A DNA stretch of 64,000 nucleotides from Arcicella sp040387735 (GCA_040387735.1 JAZKDE010000021.1:1-64000), one strand, 5' to 3'. Numbered from the stretch's first letter, positions 25,314 to 34,962 are shown. The notes: a model not told the origin generated them from the sequence alone. Program-made: numbers and translations.

Positions 25314-26336
25314 TTATTTAATTCGCATGGAGGATTCTCTAATTTTCAATTCAGTTTTTAGAATAATAACTTCTGGCTCGTAGATAGTTGTTGAATTTTC
25401 AATTTGACTAATCAATAATGATGTTGCCATTTTACCAATTTCCATCGTTGGTTGGGCAACGCTCGTCAGAGAAGGTGAAACAATTGTACAAACGGGTTCA
25501 TCATTAAAACTAACAATGGCTACATCTTCTGGAATTCTGATATTTTTCACTTTTAATGCTTTGATAGCTCCCACTGCCAAACGATCACTTACAACAACTA
25601 AGCCATCTGGTGGATTTTTCAACTCAAATAAGTAATTGGTTAATTCAATGATTTTTTGCAAATTGTAATTTCCATGAACAATTAAGCTTTCATCTACTTC
25701 AAAACCAAAATGTTCTAAAGCATGGATATAACCCATTCGTCTTTGATTGCTAACAGTTACGCTGGCTGGACCCGCTAAAAAAGCAATTCGTTTACATCCA
25801 TTGTCTATCAAATGTTTTGTCGCTTCAAAAGCAGCATTGACATTATCTACCATCACTTTAGTGACGTCAATTTCTCCTGCATCACGGTCAAAAAATACCA
25901 GTGGAATTCCTTTTCTTTGAAGACGTTTTAGATGTTCATAATCAGTTGTTTCTTGCGAAAGTGAAATAATAAACCCTTCCACTTGTCCTCTCGACAGATT
26001 TTGAACATTCGTTAATTCTCGTTCGTAAAGCTCACTCGTTTGGGTAAGTAGTAAACTATAACCTCTGGCAATAGCTTCTTCTTCAATGCCTTTAATAACG
26101 GAGGCAAAAAAATGATAGGCTAAATCTGGAACAATAACACCAATGGTTTTCGTACGACTTTTCACTAAACTTGTCGCTAAGATATTGGGCTGATAATCCC
26201 ATTCTTTGGCTAATTTTAGTACTGCATCACGAGTCTCTGGTTTTATTTCTGGCATATCTCGCATAGCACGAGAAACAGTGGCCACCGAAATATTCAGATG
26301 ACGAGCGAGGTCTTTTATCGTTACTTGATGGGCCAT
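25314..26336 (-). CDS. LacI-family transcription regulator
   Basis: A repressor-like regulator. The N-terminal helix-turn-helix TIKDLARHLNISVATVSRAM (about 5-24) and hinge are followed by a periplasmic-binding-protein-like sugar domain to residue 340, including RTKTIGVIVPDLAYHFFASV. Ligand and targets are unknown; LacI proteins of this size in Bacteroidota usually respond to sugars. It begins 3 bases after folB on the same strand and ends 32 bases before the S9 peptidase gene. Confidence 0.92.
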   Translation of the reverse strand: MAHQVTIKDLARHLNISVATVSRAMRDMPEIKPETRDAVLKLAKEWDYQPNILATSLVKSRTKTIGVIVPDLAYHFFASVIKGIEEEAIARGYSLLLTQTSELYERELTNVQNLSRGQVEGFIISLSQETTDYEHLKRLQRKGIPLVFFDRDAGEIDVTKVMVDNVNAAFEATKHLIDNGCKRIAFLAGPASVTVSNQRRMGYIHALEHFGFEVDESLIVHGNYNLQKIIELTNYLFELKNPPDGLVVVSDRLAVGAIKALKVKNIRIPEDVAIVSFNDEPVCTIVSPSLTSVAQPTMEIGKMATSLLISQIENSTTIYEPEVIILKTELKIRESSMRIK

Positions 26337-26339
26337 AAA

Positions 26340-26690
26340 TTATCCTACTAAGGTTACTTTTGCACGGGTACAAACGCCACCAATCGGTGGGTTGAATTTA
26401 GAAACAGCTACTTCAATTTTTTCAACATCGGGATAGCGCTCACGAACACTCGAAATAATTAATTGAGCAATGTGTTCTAATAATTTAGCTTTGATTTTCA
26501 TTACATCAGAAATTATCTGATAAATGTCTCCGTAATCTACGGTAAATTTTAATTTATCATTTTCAGCAGCTTCTGAAAAATCAGTAGTTATCTGAATATC
26601 AATTTGATAGCGATTCCCAATTTTTTGTTCTTCAGCATACGCTCCGTGGTACGCAAAAAATTCTAAGCCTTCTAAGGCAATTGTTCCCAT
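26340..26690 (-). CDS. folB: Dihydroneopterin aldolase
   Basis: Cleaves 7,8-dihydroneopterin to 6-hydroxymethyl-7,8-dihydropterin and glycolaldehyde in folate synthesis. The signature LEGLEFFAYHGAYAEEQKIG is at the N-terminus, with catalytic Lys in SKFNPPIGG near the end (the usual KP/NPP motif). 116 residues is typical. It stands at the head of a folB-LacI pair, separated by only 3 bases, an arrangement with no obvious functional logic. Confidence 0.94.
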   Translation of the reverse strand: MGTIALEGLEFFAYHGAYAEEQKIGNRYQIDIQITTDFSEAAENDKLKFTVDYGDIYQIISDVMKIKAKLLEHIAQLIISSVRERYPDVEKIEVAVSKFNPPIGGVCTRAKVTLVG

Positions 26691-26778
26691 ATTTTTAGGT
26701 TTTAGAGTTAGGCTTTAAGATTTAATTACACTTTATATTCGTGTGGTTCACTCAGCTGTCCTCTATTTATTTTAAACA

Positions 26779-26814
26779 AAAAATTTCAAGCTGTAAGTTC
26801 AACTTGAAATTTTT
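26779..26814 (-). terminator. Intrinsic terminator of the DivIVA gene
   Basis: A 12-bp perfect stem AAAAATTTCAAG/CTTGAAATTTTT with a 12-base loop sits 20 bases past the DivIVA stop. On the minus strand a T-run (TTTTTTGTTT) follows. Confidence 0.8.
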
Positions 26815-26833
26815 CACAAAGCATTCAATACAT

Positions 26834-27868
26834 TTAAATATTATCAAAAAATGAACCTCCTCCGTTGGAAATCGCTGCTGGAATATCTTTGGCAAATTCT
26901 TCCATTACAGATGATACGGTTGGTAAACTGTCATCTTTAGTCAATTTTCTTGGTCTTCCACGAGCAGCTTTCATTTCTTTAGTCAAACTATCCGCTGTTT
27001 CATTAAATGGCAAAAAATTATGTTCAAGTTGCTCTTCTGCTAAAATAGCGTGAACCGTCGGTAATTCTTTGTCTTCATCGTCAAAATCACTGGCTGGTTC
27101 AAAGTCAATTTCGGTTTCTTCAACAACTGATGGAGTTTCAACTATTATTGTTTCAACTTCTTGTGCTACAATTGGTTCAAAAACGCCTTCATCTTCTTTC
27201 TCTTCAACCTGCTCTGATTCTGGTTCTGAGATAATTAATTCAGAAGCAGGTGTTTCTACTTCTGCAACGGTTGGAGAAACAATGAGTTCCGTTGATTTTT
27301 CCTCAATTTTTATATCAAGGTCATTAAGTCTCGCTTCATTGGTTCTACTATTAATACGTTCCTCGAATTTAGTCACTTTATCAAGAGCATCGTTGGCAAA
27401 ACTTTTCAGCTCTACTACCAAATAATCCTTATAGCGTTCCATTGCTTTGAAATCACGCTCGTAGTTTTTGAGGTCATTTACGGCATCTTCCACTAAGAAT
27501 TTAGCTTTACTTTCTGCTTCAGAAATTGCCATATCTGCACTTTTCTGAGCTTCTTGCTTAATTTCTTCTGCGTCTTTTTGAGCTTTATCCGTAATTAAAT
27601 CTGCTTCAGCTTGAGCTTTAGCATTTATTTCTTGTTGAGCATCTTCGGCAGCTTTCAGAGTTTTGAAAAGGCTATTTTCAATTTCCTTCATTCTGACAAT
27701 CTCACGATCAGCAACTTCTAATTGTTGTTTAGACTGGCGTAGTTCCTCTGATACACGCTCCCATTCTTGCGAAAGAGATAGCAAGAAAGCATCAACCGAC
27801 TCGGTGTCGTACCCTCTAAAACTCTTATCGAAAGTATGTTGTCTGATTTCAAGGGGGGTAATTCTCAT
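26834..27868 (-). CDS. DivIVA-domain protein
   Basis: The N-terminal MRITPLEIRQHTFDKSFRGY is the DivIVA opening that binds membranes in Gram-positive homologues. A coiled coil runs from about 30 to 165 (runs of QEINAKAQAEADLITDKAQK). Residues 190-280 are acidic and low in order, and the end is short and basic (AARGRPRKLTK). At 344 residues it is longer than classical DivIVA. In Bacteroidota the role is not established; polar or division-site scaffolding is a guess by analogy. It ends in its own terminator and is separated from the WD40 gene by about 100 bases. Confidence 0.85.
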   Translation of the reverse strand: MRITPLEIRQHTFDKSFRGYDTESVDAFLLSLSQEWERVSEELRQSKQQLEVADREIVRMKEIENSLFKTLKAAEDAQQEINAKAQAEADLITDKAQKDAEEIKQEAQKSADMAISEAESKAKFLVEDAVNDLKNYERDFKAMERYKDYLVVELKSFANDALDKVTKFEERINSRTNEARLNDLDIKIEEKSTELIVSPTVAEVETPASELIISEPESEQVEEKEDEGVFEPIVAQEVETIIVETPSVVEETEIDFEPASDFDDEDKELPTVHAILAEEQLEHNFLPFNETADSLTKEMKAARGRPRKLTKDDSLPTVSSVMEEFAKDIPAAISNGGGSFFDNI

Positions 27869-27965
27869 AATTATTTTAATTTATTTCCTTAATTAATACT
27901 AAGGATATATTAAACAAAGTTGGATTTCTCTAAAGTACAATTTAATTAATATCTCTATTGCTTTT

Positions 27966-28868
27966 CTATTCATCAATACGCCAAACTGAAATATGTCTGT
28001 CATCCGAAGCTGAGACTAAAAGGTTCTCGTATTCACTCCACCACAATTTATTGATTGATGTTCCGTGACCAGCGTGACGAGCTTTATCAATAACCTTCAA
28101 CAATTTAAATTGTTCAGCATCCCAAATTTTCACTGATTTATCCATACTACACGTAGCAAATAATCTACCGTTTGGACTATACTTTACATCATTAATGGCA
28201 AATAGATGAGCCGCAATATCGTGTTCTAAGTTATACTGTTGATTTACATTCCAAATTTTCAAGTGTGCATCCCGTCCCGCCGTAATTAGATACTGATTAT
28301 CAGGCGAATAGCAACCTGCAAAAACTGAGTTGGTATGATGATTAACTACTAATTTCAATGAAAAATCCTGTAAATCAAAGATTTTTACTGAAAAATCGCT
28401 GTATGATACCGCAAACTCGCTTGAAAGTTGATTAATGGCTATATTTCTAACGCTTTTGTCGGAAGCTTTAATATGTTTTCTAACCACAAACTCTTCTACA
28501 TTCATGACTACAATTGTTCCATCTGACAATCCGATGAAGGCATTATTATCATGAATTTTAATGTCAAAAATTGACCCAGAAGTAATTTTTATGGATTTAG
28601 TTTCTTGTTGTGTATCAACGTCAATGAGGTGAATTCCATCAAAATTTTGAGCTACCCAAAGTTGATTTCTGAGTTTATCCAAACACAAAGCATAAATTGA
28701 AGCTGGAATTTGAGCGAATAATTCACCCGCATCGGGCTTACGCAAATCCCATCGAACAACAAGTCCATCGCCCCCCGCTGAGAAAAACTGTGCAGTATCA
28801 GATGTGCCTTCAAGCGTATAAACACAATCACGATGTCCTGAAAATGTATCTATTTTTTCAACTTGCAT
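27966..28868 (-). CDS. WD40-repeat protein
   Basis: A cytoplasmic seven-bladed propeller-type protein, probably a protein-interaction platform. Seven blades with the GH...WD/WN/WR ends are visible (VRWDLRK, KIWNVNQQ, KIWDAEQF, SVWRIDE). No signal peptide or fused domain. Its 300-residue length corresponds to one complete propeller. The gene lies between the DivIVA gene and the divergent phosphopantetheinyl transferase; the neighbours do not tell its partner. Confidence 0.88.
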   Translation of the reverse strand: MQVEKIDTFSGHRDCVYTLEGTSDTAQFFSAGGDGLVVRWDLRKPDAGELFAQIPASIYALCLDKLRNQLWVAQNFDGIHLIDVDTQQETKSIKITSGSIFDIKIHDNNAFIGLSDGTIVVMNVEEFVVRKHIKASDKSVRNIAINQLSSEFAVSYSDFSVKIFDLQDFSLKLVVNHHTNSVFAGCYSPDNQYLITAGRDAHLKIWNVNQQYNLEHDIAAHLFAINDVKYSPNGRLFATCSMDKSVKIWDAEQFKLLKVIDKARHAGHGTSINKLWWSEYENLLVSASDDRHISVWRIDE

Positions 28869-29140
28869 TTAGGTTTGTGGGTTGGGGAAAGGTCTTGATT
28901 AAAGGATAAATTACGATTTTCCAGATTGGTAAGTTGATTCATTCTTCATTTTACAGTTCAGCGATAAACCAGTAATCATCAAATCAATAATTTACTATCA
29001 ATATTTCAACGAAATTACTTTATTTTGCAGGGAATGACAACATTTTTAGGAATAGCGAACGAAGTAACTCGATAATAAAAATCTCTAAAATCTCCTAATT
29101 GACTGATAACTAATACCCAATAACGGATAACCTCCTCTCG

Positions 29141-29776
29141 ATGGCTATAATTTTTTCTAAATATATTTCTGAACAGTGTCTTATTACCCTTTGGAGAATT
29201 GAGGAAAACGCTGAGTTCTTTCTAAAATATCTCCACATCAAACAAAAGGATTTAGAAAATCTTTCCAATGCGACTCATCCACAAAAGCAATTGGAATGGT
29301 TGGCAAGTCGAACGTGCGTAAAACATACCGTTGAACAATTAGAACACACTTATCAAGGTATTGAAAAAGATGAACACAATAATCCTTTTTTATCTAAAAT
29401 TAAGGGTTTTGTTTCCCTCTCTCATACCAGCGAATACGCAGTTGCCATTGTGAGTCTAACCGATGAAGTAGGGATTGATATTGAAAGAATATCAAATAAA
29501 CTAAGTCGGGTGGCTCATAAATTTTTATCTGAATCCGAACGACTGCACGCTGAAGAAAATTTGTTTAAAATGTGTATTTATTGGTGTGCAAAGGAAAGTT
29601 TGTATAAGTGGTACGGCAAAAAAAACCTTTCTTTCAAGGACAACATTTTCATTGAACCTTTCGATGGAAAACCCACGTATGTTCAAGGAGAAATTTTCAT
29701 TGATGGAGTATTAAAAACTGAACATGACTTATCGGTTTTCTATATCGATGATTTTATAATAACCGCTACTGTTTAA
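29141..29776 (+). CDS. 4'-phosphopantetheinyl transferase (Sfp type)
   Basis: Transfers phosphopantetheine from CoA to a serine of acyl- or peptidyl-carrier proteins. Family motifs VGIDIERI (about 110-117) and CAKESLYKWYG (about 149-159) contain the Mg-binding Asp and Glu. The 211-residue length fits the Sfp group rather than the shorter AcpS type. No fatty-acid, polyketide or peptide-synthetase gene is adjacent, so it may serve the cell's general carrier proteins. Confidence 0.9.
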   Translation: MAIIFSKYISEQCLITLWRIEENAEFFLKYLHIKQKDLENLSNATHPQKQLEWLASRTCVKHTVEQLEHTYQGIEKDEHNNPFLSKIKGFVSLSHTSEYAVAIVSLTDEVGIDIERISNKLSRVAHKFLSESERLHAEENLFKMCIYWCAKESLYKWYGKKNLSFKDNIFIEPFDGKPTYVQGEIFIDGVLKTEHDLSVFYIDDFIITATV

Positions 29777-29813
29777 TGTTTTAGGATTTAGAAGTAAGTC
29801 CCAAAACTTTAAA

Positions 29814-30650
29814 CTATTTCATCATTTCTTCTAAAGCTCTTTCTATCTCCTTGACTTTATCATCATCCCCAACTTTCTCAAATGCCAAAGTTAAGTTTCT
29901 TAATACTCTACGAATAATATCAAGATTATTACAAGGTTGGTAAAAAATATCGTTCTGAGCCAAATTTAGCTGTGCGATATAACTATCAATATCCACTTTA
30001 CTGAAAACCAATCCCCGATTAAAGACATTGATATAAAACTGCATATTGCCAGATTTGTAAGTCAGAATAAATAAATTAGGCAAATTAACGCCCCAAATTG
30101 GCAGATTCAGTTTTTGAGCCACCAGTAGATAAATAACGCACAAAGTAATTGGGTTTCCTTTTTTAGAATCAATTACTACATTCAACATAGAATTGGACGC
30201 CGAGTGAAAATGCTTGGTATTTGCCCCGAATTTCAATTTTCCAAAAATAACAGAATTCAACGTTTTGATTTGATCCATCGGGTGCATATTATCCCTAATT
30301 TCAAGCCAAACTTCATAATAAATCTGTTCTACATCCTGACGAAGTTTTTCCAACGACAATTCTGGATACTGATAAGTTGCAATTGCCCACATTCCTTCCA
30401 AAAGATCTTCCGAACCTTTATTTCTCCAATTGAGCAAACGGTCGTAGAAACTGTTATACTGCAAATCATGAATTAAATCTTCTAACTTTTTCTGCATCAA
30501 TGGACTCAACGACGATTCCTCCCAGCGGTCTTCCAGATAGGGAATGACGGCATCACCCATTGAACGGATTTTAGTTTCTACGTGGTTCAAGACTTCATAG
30601 TCTTCGTCATCGAGTAAGGAGATTAAGGCTTTAATTTCGGATTTTTTCAT
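29814..30650 (-). CDS. SirB1-like transglutaminase-domain protein
   Basis: Resembles SirB1-type proteins: a transglutaminase-like N-domain with a downstream helical part. The signature region VVIDSKKGNPITLCVIYLLV (about 158-177) is the family's conserved core, followed by VNLPNLFILTYKSG. A classic Cys-His-Asp catalytic triad is not assured here, so enzymatic activity is unclear. A HEAT-like region at the N-terminus (VIPYLEDRWEESSLSPLMQK) fits the family. The converging gene upstream (sfp) is not obviously related. Confidence 0.8.
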   Translation of the reverse strand: MKKSEIKALISLLDDEDYEVLNHVETKIRSMGDAVIPYLEDRWEESSLSPLMQKKLEDLIHDLQYNSFYDRLLNWRNKGSEDLLEGMWAIATYQYPELSLEKLRQDVEQIYYEVWLEIRDNMHPMDQIKTLNSVIFGKLKFGANTKHFHSASNSMLNVVIDSKKGNPITLCVIYLLVAQKLNLPIWGVNLPNLFILTYKSGNMQFYINVFNRGLVFSKVDIDSYIAQLNLAQNDIFYQPCNNLDIIRRVLRNLTLAFEKVGDDDKVKEIERALEEMMK

Positions 30651-30913
30651 ATTATTTTTAGCGAAATTAGCGAAAGCAATAAGTGAGTGGAACTTTACAA
30701 ACCGCTTTTCGCATTCGATTATCCCTATTTATTTAACTAAAATACAATATCTTTATCAAAACGGCAAATCTCTTCGAGATGTTATTTTTCGACCGTTTAC
30801 ACAAAAAGCAAAAAGATAGTTTTTTCTAACAAGGCATTGTTGTAAATTTACTTCTGAATTTGTAAAAATACTTCTATTCAAAATTATACCTTCCAAAATC
30901 GAAGGATTTCTTC

Positions 30914-31924
30914 ATGAAAATTTTAGTCACAGGCGGAGCAGGCTTCATTGGCTCACACACAGTAGTAGAACTTCATAACGCAGGTTTTGAATCCATTATT
31001 TTAGATAATTTTTCTAACTCTGAGCATAAAGCTCTTGCAGGGGTAGAACAAATTATTGGCAAACCCGTAAAATATTACGAAGCTGATATTAATGATGCCT
31101 CCACGTGGGATAAGGTTTTTTCAGAACAAAAAATTGATGGAATCATTCACTTCGCTGCAAAAAAGGCAGTTGGTGAATCAGTCGAAAAACCACTCAAATA
31201 TTACCGTAATAATGTGGCAGCAACGGTTTTGATGTTAGAGAAAATGGCAGAATATAAAGTAAACAATTTAGTATTCTCATCTTCTTGTACCGTTTACGGA
31301 GAACCTGATTCGTTACCCGTGACCGAAAACTCGGCCGTAAAACCTGCGACATCACCCTATGGAAATACCAAACAAATTTGTGAGGCTATCATTCGAGACA
31401 CTGTTTATAGTACGAACGACTTACACGCCATATCATTGAGATATTTCAATCCGATTGGGGCTCATGAAAGCTGTCTAATTGGAGAATTACCTTTGGGTGT
31501 TCCTGCCAACCTTGTTCCATTCCTTACGCAATCAGTAGCGGGAATTCGTGGCCAATTAGCGGTTTACGGAAATGATTATCCAACGATTGATGGAACTGCC
31601 GTTCGTGACTATATCCACGTAGTTGATTTGGCAAAAGCTCACGTGTCAGCATTAAACTTATTGTTGAAACAACCAGAGGAACGTTATTACGATTTTTTCA
31701 ATATCGGAACGGGACAAGGCAGTTCTGTTTTAGAAGTAATTAATGCTTTTGAAGCAGCAACAGGGTTAAAAGTTGACTACGCCATTAAACCACGTAGAGA
31801 AGGAGACGTTATTGCAGTTTATGCCGATTGCACAAAATCAAAAGAAATATTAGGTTGGCAAACTCAGAAATCACTTAAAGATGCTTTAGGAGATTCTTGG
31901 AATTGGCAAAAGAAAATAAGTTAG
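30914..31924 (+). CDS. galE: UDP-glucose 4-epimerase
   Basis: Interconverts UDP-glucose and UDP-galactose (NAD+-bound). The Rossmann motif TGGAGFIGSHT is at residues 6-16, catalytic Ser in SSSCTVYGEP, and YxxxK as YGNTKQ near 148-153. The 336-residue length is normal. It begins a run of sugar-nucleotide genes (galE-rfbB-rfbD-rfbA) that share direction but are separated by 70-100-base gaps, so they may be one unit or several. The product supplies galactose donors for surface polysaccharide or glycolipid. Confidence 0.95.
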   Translation: MKILVTGGAGFIGSHTVVELHNAGFESIILDNFSNSEHKALAGVEQIIGKPVKYYEADINDASTWDKVFSEQKIDGIIHFAAKKAVGESVEKPLKYYRNNVAATVLMLEKMAEYKVNNLVFSSSCTVYGEPDSLPVTENSAVKPATSPYGNTKQICEAIIRDTVYSTNDLHAISLRYFNPIGAHESCLIGELPLGVPANLVPFLTQSVAGIRGQLAVYGNDYPTIDGTAVRDYIHVVDLAKAHVSALNLLLKQPEERYYDFFNIGTGQGSSVLEVINAFEAATGLKVDYAIKPRREGDVIAVYADCTKSKEILGWQTQKSLKDALGDSWNWQKKIS

Positions 31925-32016
31925 AGAATTAAGAATATTAAAGCGTTTGGGAAATTTCAATTTATTTCCATTACGATTTAATGGCTTAGTTACTTTAATC
32001 ACTTTAACTCAAACAA

Positions 32017-33075
32017 ATGAAAAAAATATTAATCACTGGCGGAGCTGGATTTATTGGCTCACACGTAGTACGACTTTTCGTTACAAAATATCCTAATTAT
32101 CAAATCGTTAATCTTGACAAATTGACTTATGCAGGAAATTTGGCCAATCTAACCGATATTGAAAACGAACCAAATTACACTTTTGTAAAAGGTGATATTG
32201 TTGATGCTCCATTTATAGACCAACTTTTTGCTGAACATAAATTTGATGGCGTAATTCACTTAGCGGCAGAATCTCACGTTGACCGTTCTATTACTGACCC
32301 AATGGCATTTGTGATGACCAATGTTATTGGAACGTGTAATTTATTAAATGCTGCCAAAAATACTTGGAAAGAATCAAGTTACGAAGGCAAACGTTTTTAT
32401 CATGTTTCTACAGATGAAGTTTACGGAGAATTACACAATCCGGAAGATTTCTTTACCGAAACAACTGCTTACGACCCACGCTCTCCATATTCAGCATCAA
32501 AAGCATCGTCTGACCACTTTGTGAGGGCTTACGGGAATACATATAAACTGCCTGTTGTTATAACTAACTGTTCAAACAACTACGGGCCAAATCATTTCCC
32601 TGAGAAACTATTGCCATTGATGATTCATAATATCTTGAACAATAAACCTCTACCCGTTTATGGAAAAGGTGAAAACGTGAGAGACTGGTTATTTGTGGTT
32701 GATCATGCCAGAGCAATCGACACGGTTTATCATAATGGAACAATCGGTGAGACATATAATATTGGTGGTTTTAACGAATGGAAAAATATTGACATCGTAA
32801 TGTTAGTTTGTAAAACGATGGATGAGAAATTAGGTCGCCCAGCGGGTACTTCTGAACAACTTATCACTTACGTAACCGACCGTGCAGGACATGATTTGCG
32901 TTATGCCATTGACGCCACTAAAATCATGAACGAGTTAGGTTGGAAACCATCTTTACAATTTGAAGAAGGCTTAGAGAAAACCGTTGATTGGTTCTTGAAT
33001 AATCAGGAATGGTTAGATAATGTAACTTCTGGAAATTATCAGAAATATTATACAGAAATGTACGCAAATAGATAA
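32017..33075 (+). CDS. rfbB: dTDP-glucose 4,6-dehydratase
   Basis: Second step of dTDP-rhamnose synthesis: dTDP-glucose to dTDP-4-keto-6-deoxyglucose. TGGAGFIGSHV is at residues 6-16, the catalytic STDEVYGEL is near 130-138, and YxxxK is YSASK near 160. The substrate loop SNNYGPNHFPEK follows. 352 residues is standard. It sits between galE and rfbD. Confidence 0.96.
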   Translation: MKKILITGGAGFIGSHVVRLFVTKYPNYQIVNLDKLTYAGNLANLTDIENEPNYTFVKGDIVDAPFIDQLFAEHKFDGVIHLAAESHVDRSITDPMAFVMTNVIGTCNLLNAAKNTWKESSYEGKRFYHVSTDEVYGELHNPEDFFTETTAYDPRSPYSASKASSDHFVRAYGNTYKLPVVITNCSNNYGPNHFPEKLLPLMIHNILNNKPLPVYGKGENVRDWLFVVDHARAIDTVYHNGTIGETYNIGGFNEWKNIDIVMLVCKTMDEKLGRPAGTSEQLITYVTDRAGHDLRYAIDATKIMNELGWKPSLQFEEGLEKTVDWFLNNQEWLDNVTSGNYQKYYTEMYANR

Positions 33076-33085
33076 TATTTTGATG

Positions 33086-33142
33086 TTCGATGTTTGGAAA
33101 ACTAAATATCGAGTAATAAAAATCAGTAAACCAGACATCGAA
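33086..33142. repeat. Intergenic inverted repeat before rfbD
   Basis: TTCGATGTTTGG (33086-33097) pairs with CCAGACATCGAA (33131-33142) with one mismatch; outer arms TTTTGATG (33078-33085) and CATCAAAA (33157-33164) also pair, with a bulge. No U-tract follows. It belongs to the hairpin type noted at several other intergenic places. Confidence 0.55.
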
Positions 33143-33169
33143 TAATTAATATCAAGCATCAAAAAACAT

Positions 33170-34027
33170 ATGAACATATTAGTATTGGGAGGTACAGGAC
33201 AATTAGGGCAATGCCTTGGTAAAGTAGCTTCTCAGAGAAATATCACATCAATTACTTTTGCCGACGAAATCGTTGGTAATATTTTAAACATTGACGTTTT
33301 AGAAAAGCTCTTTACCTTAGAAAAACCTTTTTTTGTTATTAATTGTGCTGCTTACACCGCCGTCGATAAAGCAGAAGATGAAATTGATCTTTCTCGTAAA
33401 ATCAACCGTGATGGTGCTGAAAACGTAGCAAAAGTTTGTGCCAATTTCGGAGCAACCTTATTGCATATCTCTACGGATTTTATTTTTGAAGGAAATGTTC
33501 CATTATTATTAAATGAAGAAAGTCCTGCAGAACCGATTAGTGTTTATGGACTAACCAAATTAGAAGGCGAAAAAGCAGTTGAAGCAGTTTTACCTGCTCA
33601 CTATATTGTCCGTACCAGTTGGTTGTATTCTGAATTTGCCAATAATTTCATGAAGACCATGATTAAATTGGGAACAGATCGTGATTCATTGGGTATCATT
33701 GCCGACCAAGTTGGAACGCCAACTTACGGCGTTGATTTAGCAGGTGCTTTATTAGACATTATTGCGTCGGAGAAAGAAGCTTACGGAATTTATCATTACA
33801 GTAATGAAGGTGCGATTTCATGGTATGATTTCGCTCAAGCAATTTTTGAGTTAGGAAACATTGAAGTGGCAGTAAAACCTTTGAAAACAAGCGAATATCC
33901 TACTAAAGCCACTCGACCAGCTTTTTCAGTAATGGATAAAACAAAAATTAAGACTACGTTTGGCATTGAAGTCCCATATTGGCGAGATAGTTTGAAAGTA
34001 GCTATATCTGCTAATGTATCCGCATAA
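33170..34027 (+). CDS. rfbD: dTDP-4-dehydrorhamnose reductase
   Basis: Reduces dTDP-4-dehydrorhamnose to dTDP-L-rhamnose with NAD(P)H. The opening VLGGTGQLGQCLG holds the nucleotide loop, YGLTKLEGE near 125-133 holds the catalytic Tyr and Lys, and the RTSWLYSEFANNFMKTM region is typical of RfbD. 285 residues fits. The order rfbB-rfbD-rfbA is seen; the 3,5-epimerase rfbC, needed between these steps, is not in the window. Confidence 0.94.
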   Translation: MNILVLGGTGQLGQCLGKVASQRNITSITFADEIVGNILNIDVLEKLFTLEKPFFVINCAAYTAVDKAEDEIDLSRKINRDGAENVAKVCANFGATLLHISTDFIFEGNVPLLLNEESPAEPISVYGLTKLEGEKAVEAVLPAHYIVRTSWLYSEFANNFMKTMIKLGTDRDSLGIIADQVGTPTYGVDLAGALLDIIASEKEAYGIYHYSNEGAISWYDFAQAIFELGNIEVAVKPLKTSEYPTKATRPAFSVMDKTKIKTTFGIEVPYWRDSLKVAISANVSA

Positions 34028-34061
34028 AAGATTAGATATAACAGATAGTTTTTATGAGAAC

Positions 34062-34076
34062 GAATGATAATCATTC
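34062..34076. promoter_or_regulatory. Fur-box-like palindrome before rfbA
   Basis: GAATGATAATCATTC is nearly palindromic and contains the core AATGATAATCATT of the classical Fur box. It lies 26 bases before the rfbA start. Nothing else here suggests iron control, so it is more likely a chance or repeat-derived match. Confidence 0.2.
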
Positions 34077-34101
34077 ACTCACAACTCACTCATTAAGAAA
34101 T

Positions 34102-34962
34102 ATGAAAGGAATCATACTTGCAGGTGGCTCAGGCACACGCCTTCACCCATTAACTTTAGCCGTTAGTAAGCAACTAATGCCCGTTTACGACAAACCGATG
34201 ATTTATTATCCTTTGTCGATTTTGATGCTTTCGGGTATCAAAGAGATTTTGATTATCTCAACACCACACGATTTACCTCATTTCAAGAAACTCTTGGGTG
34301 ATGGCTCTCAAGTGGGCTGTCAATTTTCTTATGCCGAACAACCTTTACCCAATGGATTAGCTCAGGCATTTGTCATTGGTGAAGAATTTATCGGAGATGA
34401 CAAAGTGGCATTGGTATTGGGCGATAATATTTTTCATGGAAGCGGTTTGAGTAAATTACTACAAGCTAATAATGATCCAGAAGGCGGGGTTGTATATGCC
34501 TACCAAGTACATGACCCAGAGCGTTATGGTGTAGTAGAATTTGATAAAGACTTCAACGTACTTTCTATTGAAGAAAAACCGAAAGAGCCAAAATCAAACT
34601 ATGCCGTTCCTGGTTTGTATTTTTATGATAACTCTGTGGTAGAAATAGCCAAAAACATTGCTCCTTCGCCTCGTGGAGAATACGAAATTACGGATGTAAA
34701 CAAAGAGTATTTAAAACAAGGTAAACTAAAAGTAGGCGTTTTGAATCGTGGAACGGCTTGGTTAGATACAGGTACATTCACTTCATTAATGCAAGCAGGG
34801 CAATTTGTACAAGTAATTGAAGAAAGACAAGGAATGAAAATTGGCTGCATCGAAGAAGTGGCTTATCGCATGGGTTATATCAATGAAAAACAATTAAAAA
34901 CCATTGCCGAGCCACTTGTAAAAAGTGGGTACGGACAGTATTTATTGAATTTGTTGAAATAG
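34102..34962 (+). CDS. rfbA: Glucose-1-phosphate thymidylyltransferase
   Basis: First enzyme of dTDP-rhamnose synthesis: glucose-1-phosphate plus dTTP to dTDP-glucose. The start at 34102 (MKGIILAGGSGTRLHPLT) places the nucleotide-binding signature at the N-terminus; a start 48 bases earlier adds residues not seen in the family. LGDNIFHGSGL near 107-117 and IEEKPKEPKSNYAVPGLYFY near 158-177 are typical. The 286-residue length fits. It closes the cluster before a strong terminator. Confidence 0.95.
   Translation: MKGIILAGGSGTRLHPLTLAVSKQLMPVYDKPMIYYPLSILMLSGIKEILIISTPHDLPHFKKLLGDGSQVGCQFSYAEQPLPNGLAQAFVIGEEFIGDDKVALVLGDNIFHGSGLSKLLQANNDPEGGVVYAYQVHDPERYGVVEFDKDFNVLSIEEKPKEPKSNYAVPGLYFYDNSVVEIAKNIAPSPRGEYEITDVNKEYLKQGKLKVGVLNRGTAWLDTGTFTSLMQAGQFVQVIEERQGMKIGCIEEVAYRMGYINEKQLKTIAEPLVKSGYGQYLLNLLK

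Noticed and set aside
27069..27425. 118-codon Ser-rich ORF opposite the DivIVA gene
   Set aside because: Serine-rich shadow of an acidic coding strand, no domain.
34062..34076. Fur box controlling rfbA
   Set aside because: A single AT-rich match with no iron-linked gene; similar GAATGATGA-type words occur in other spacers (for example 40350-40394).
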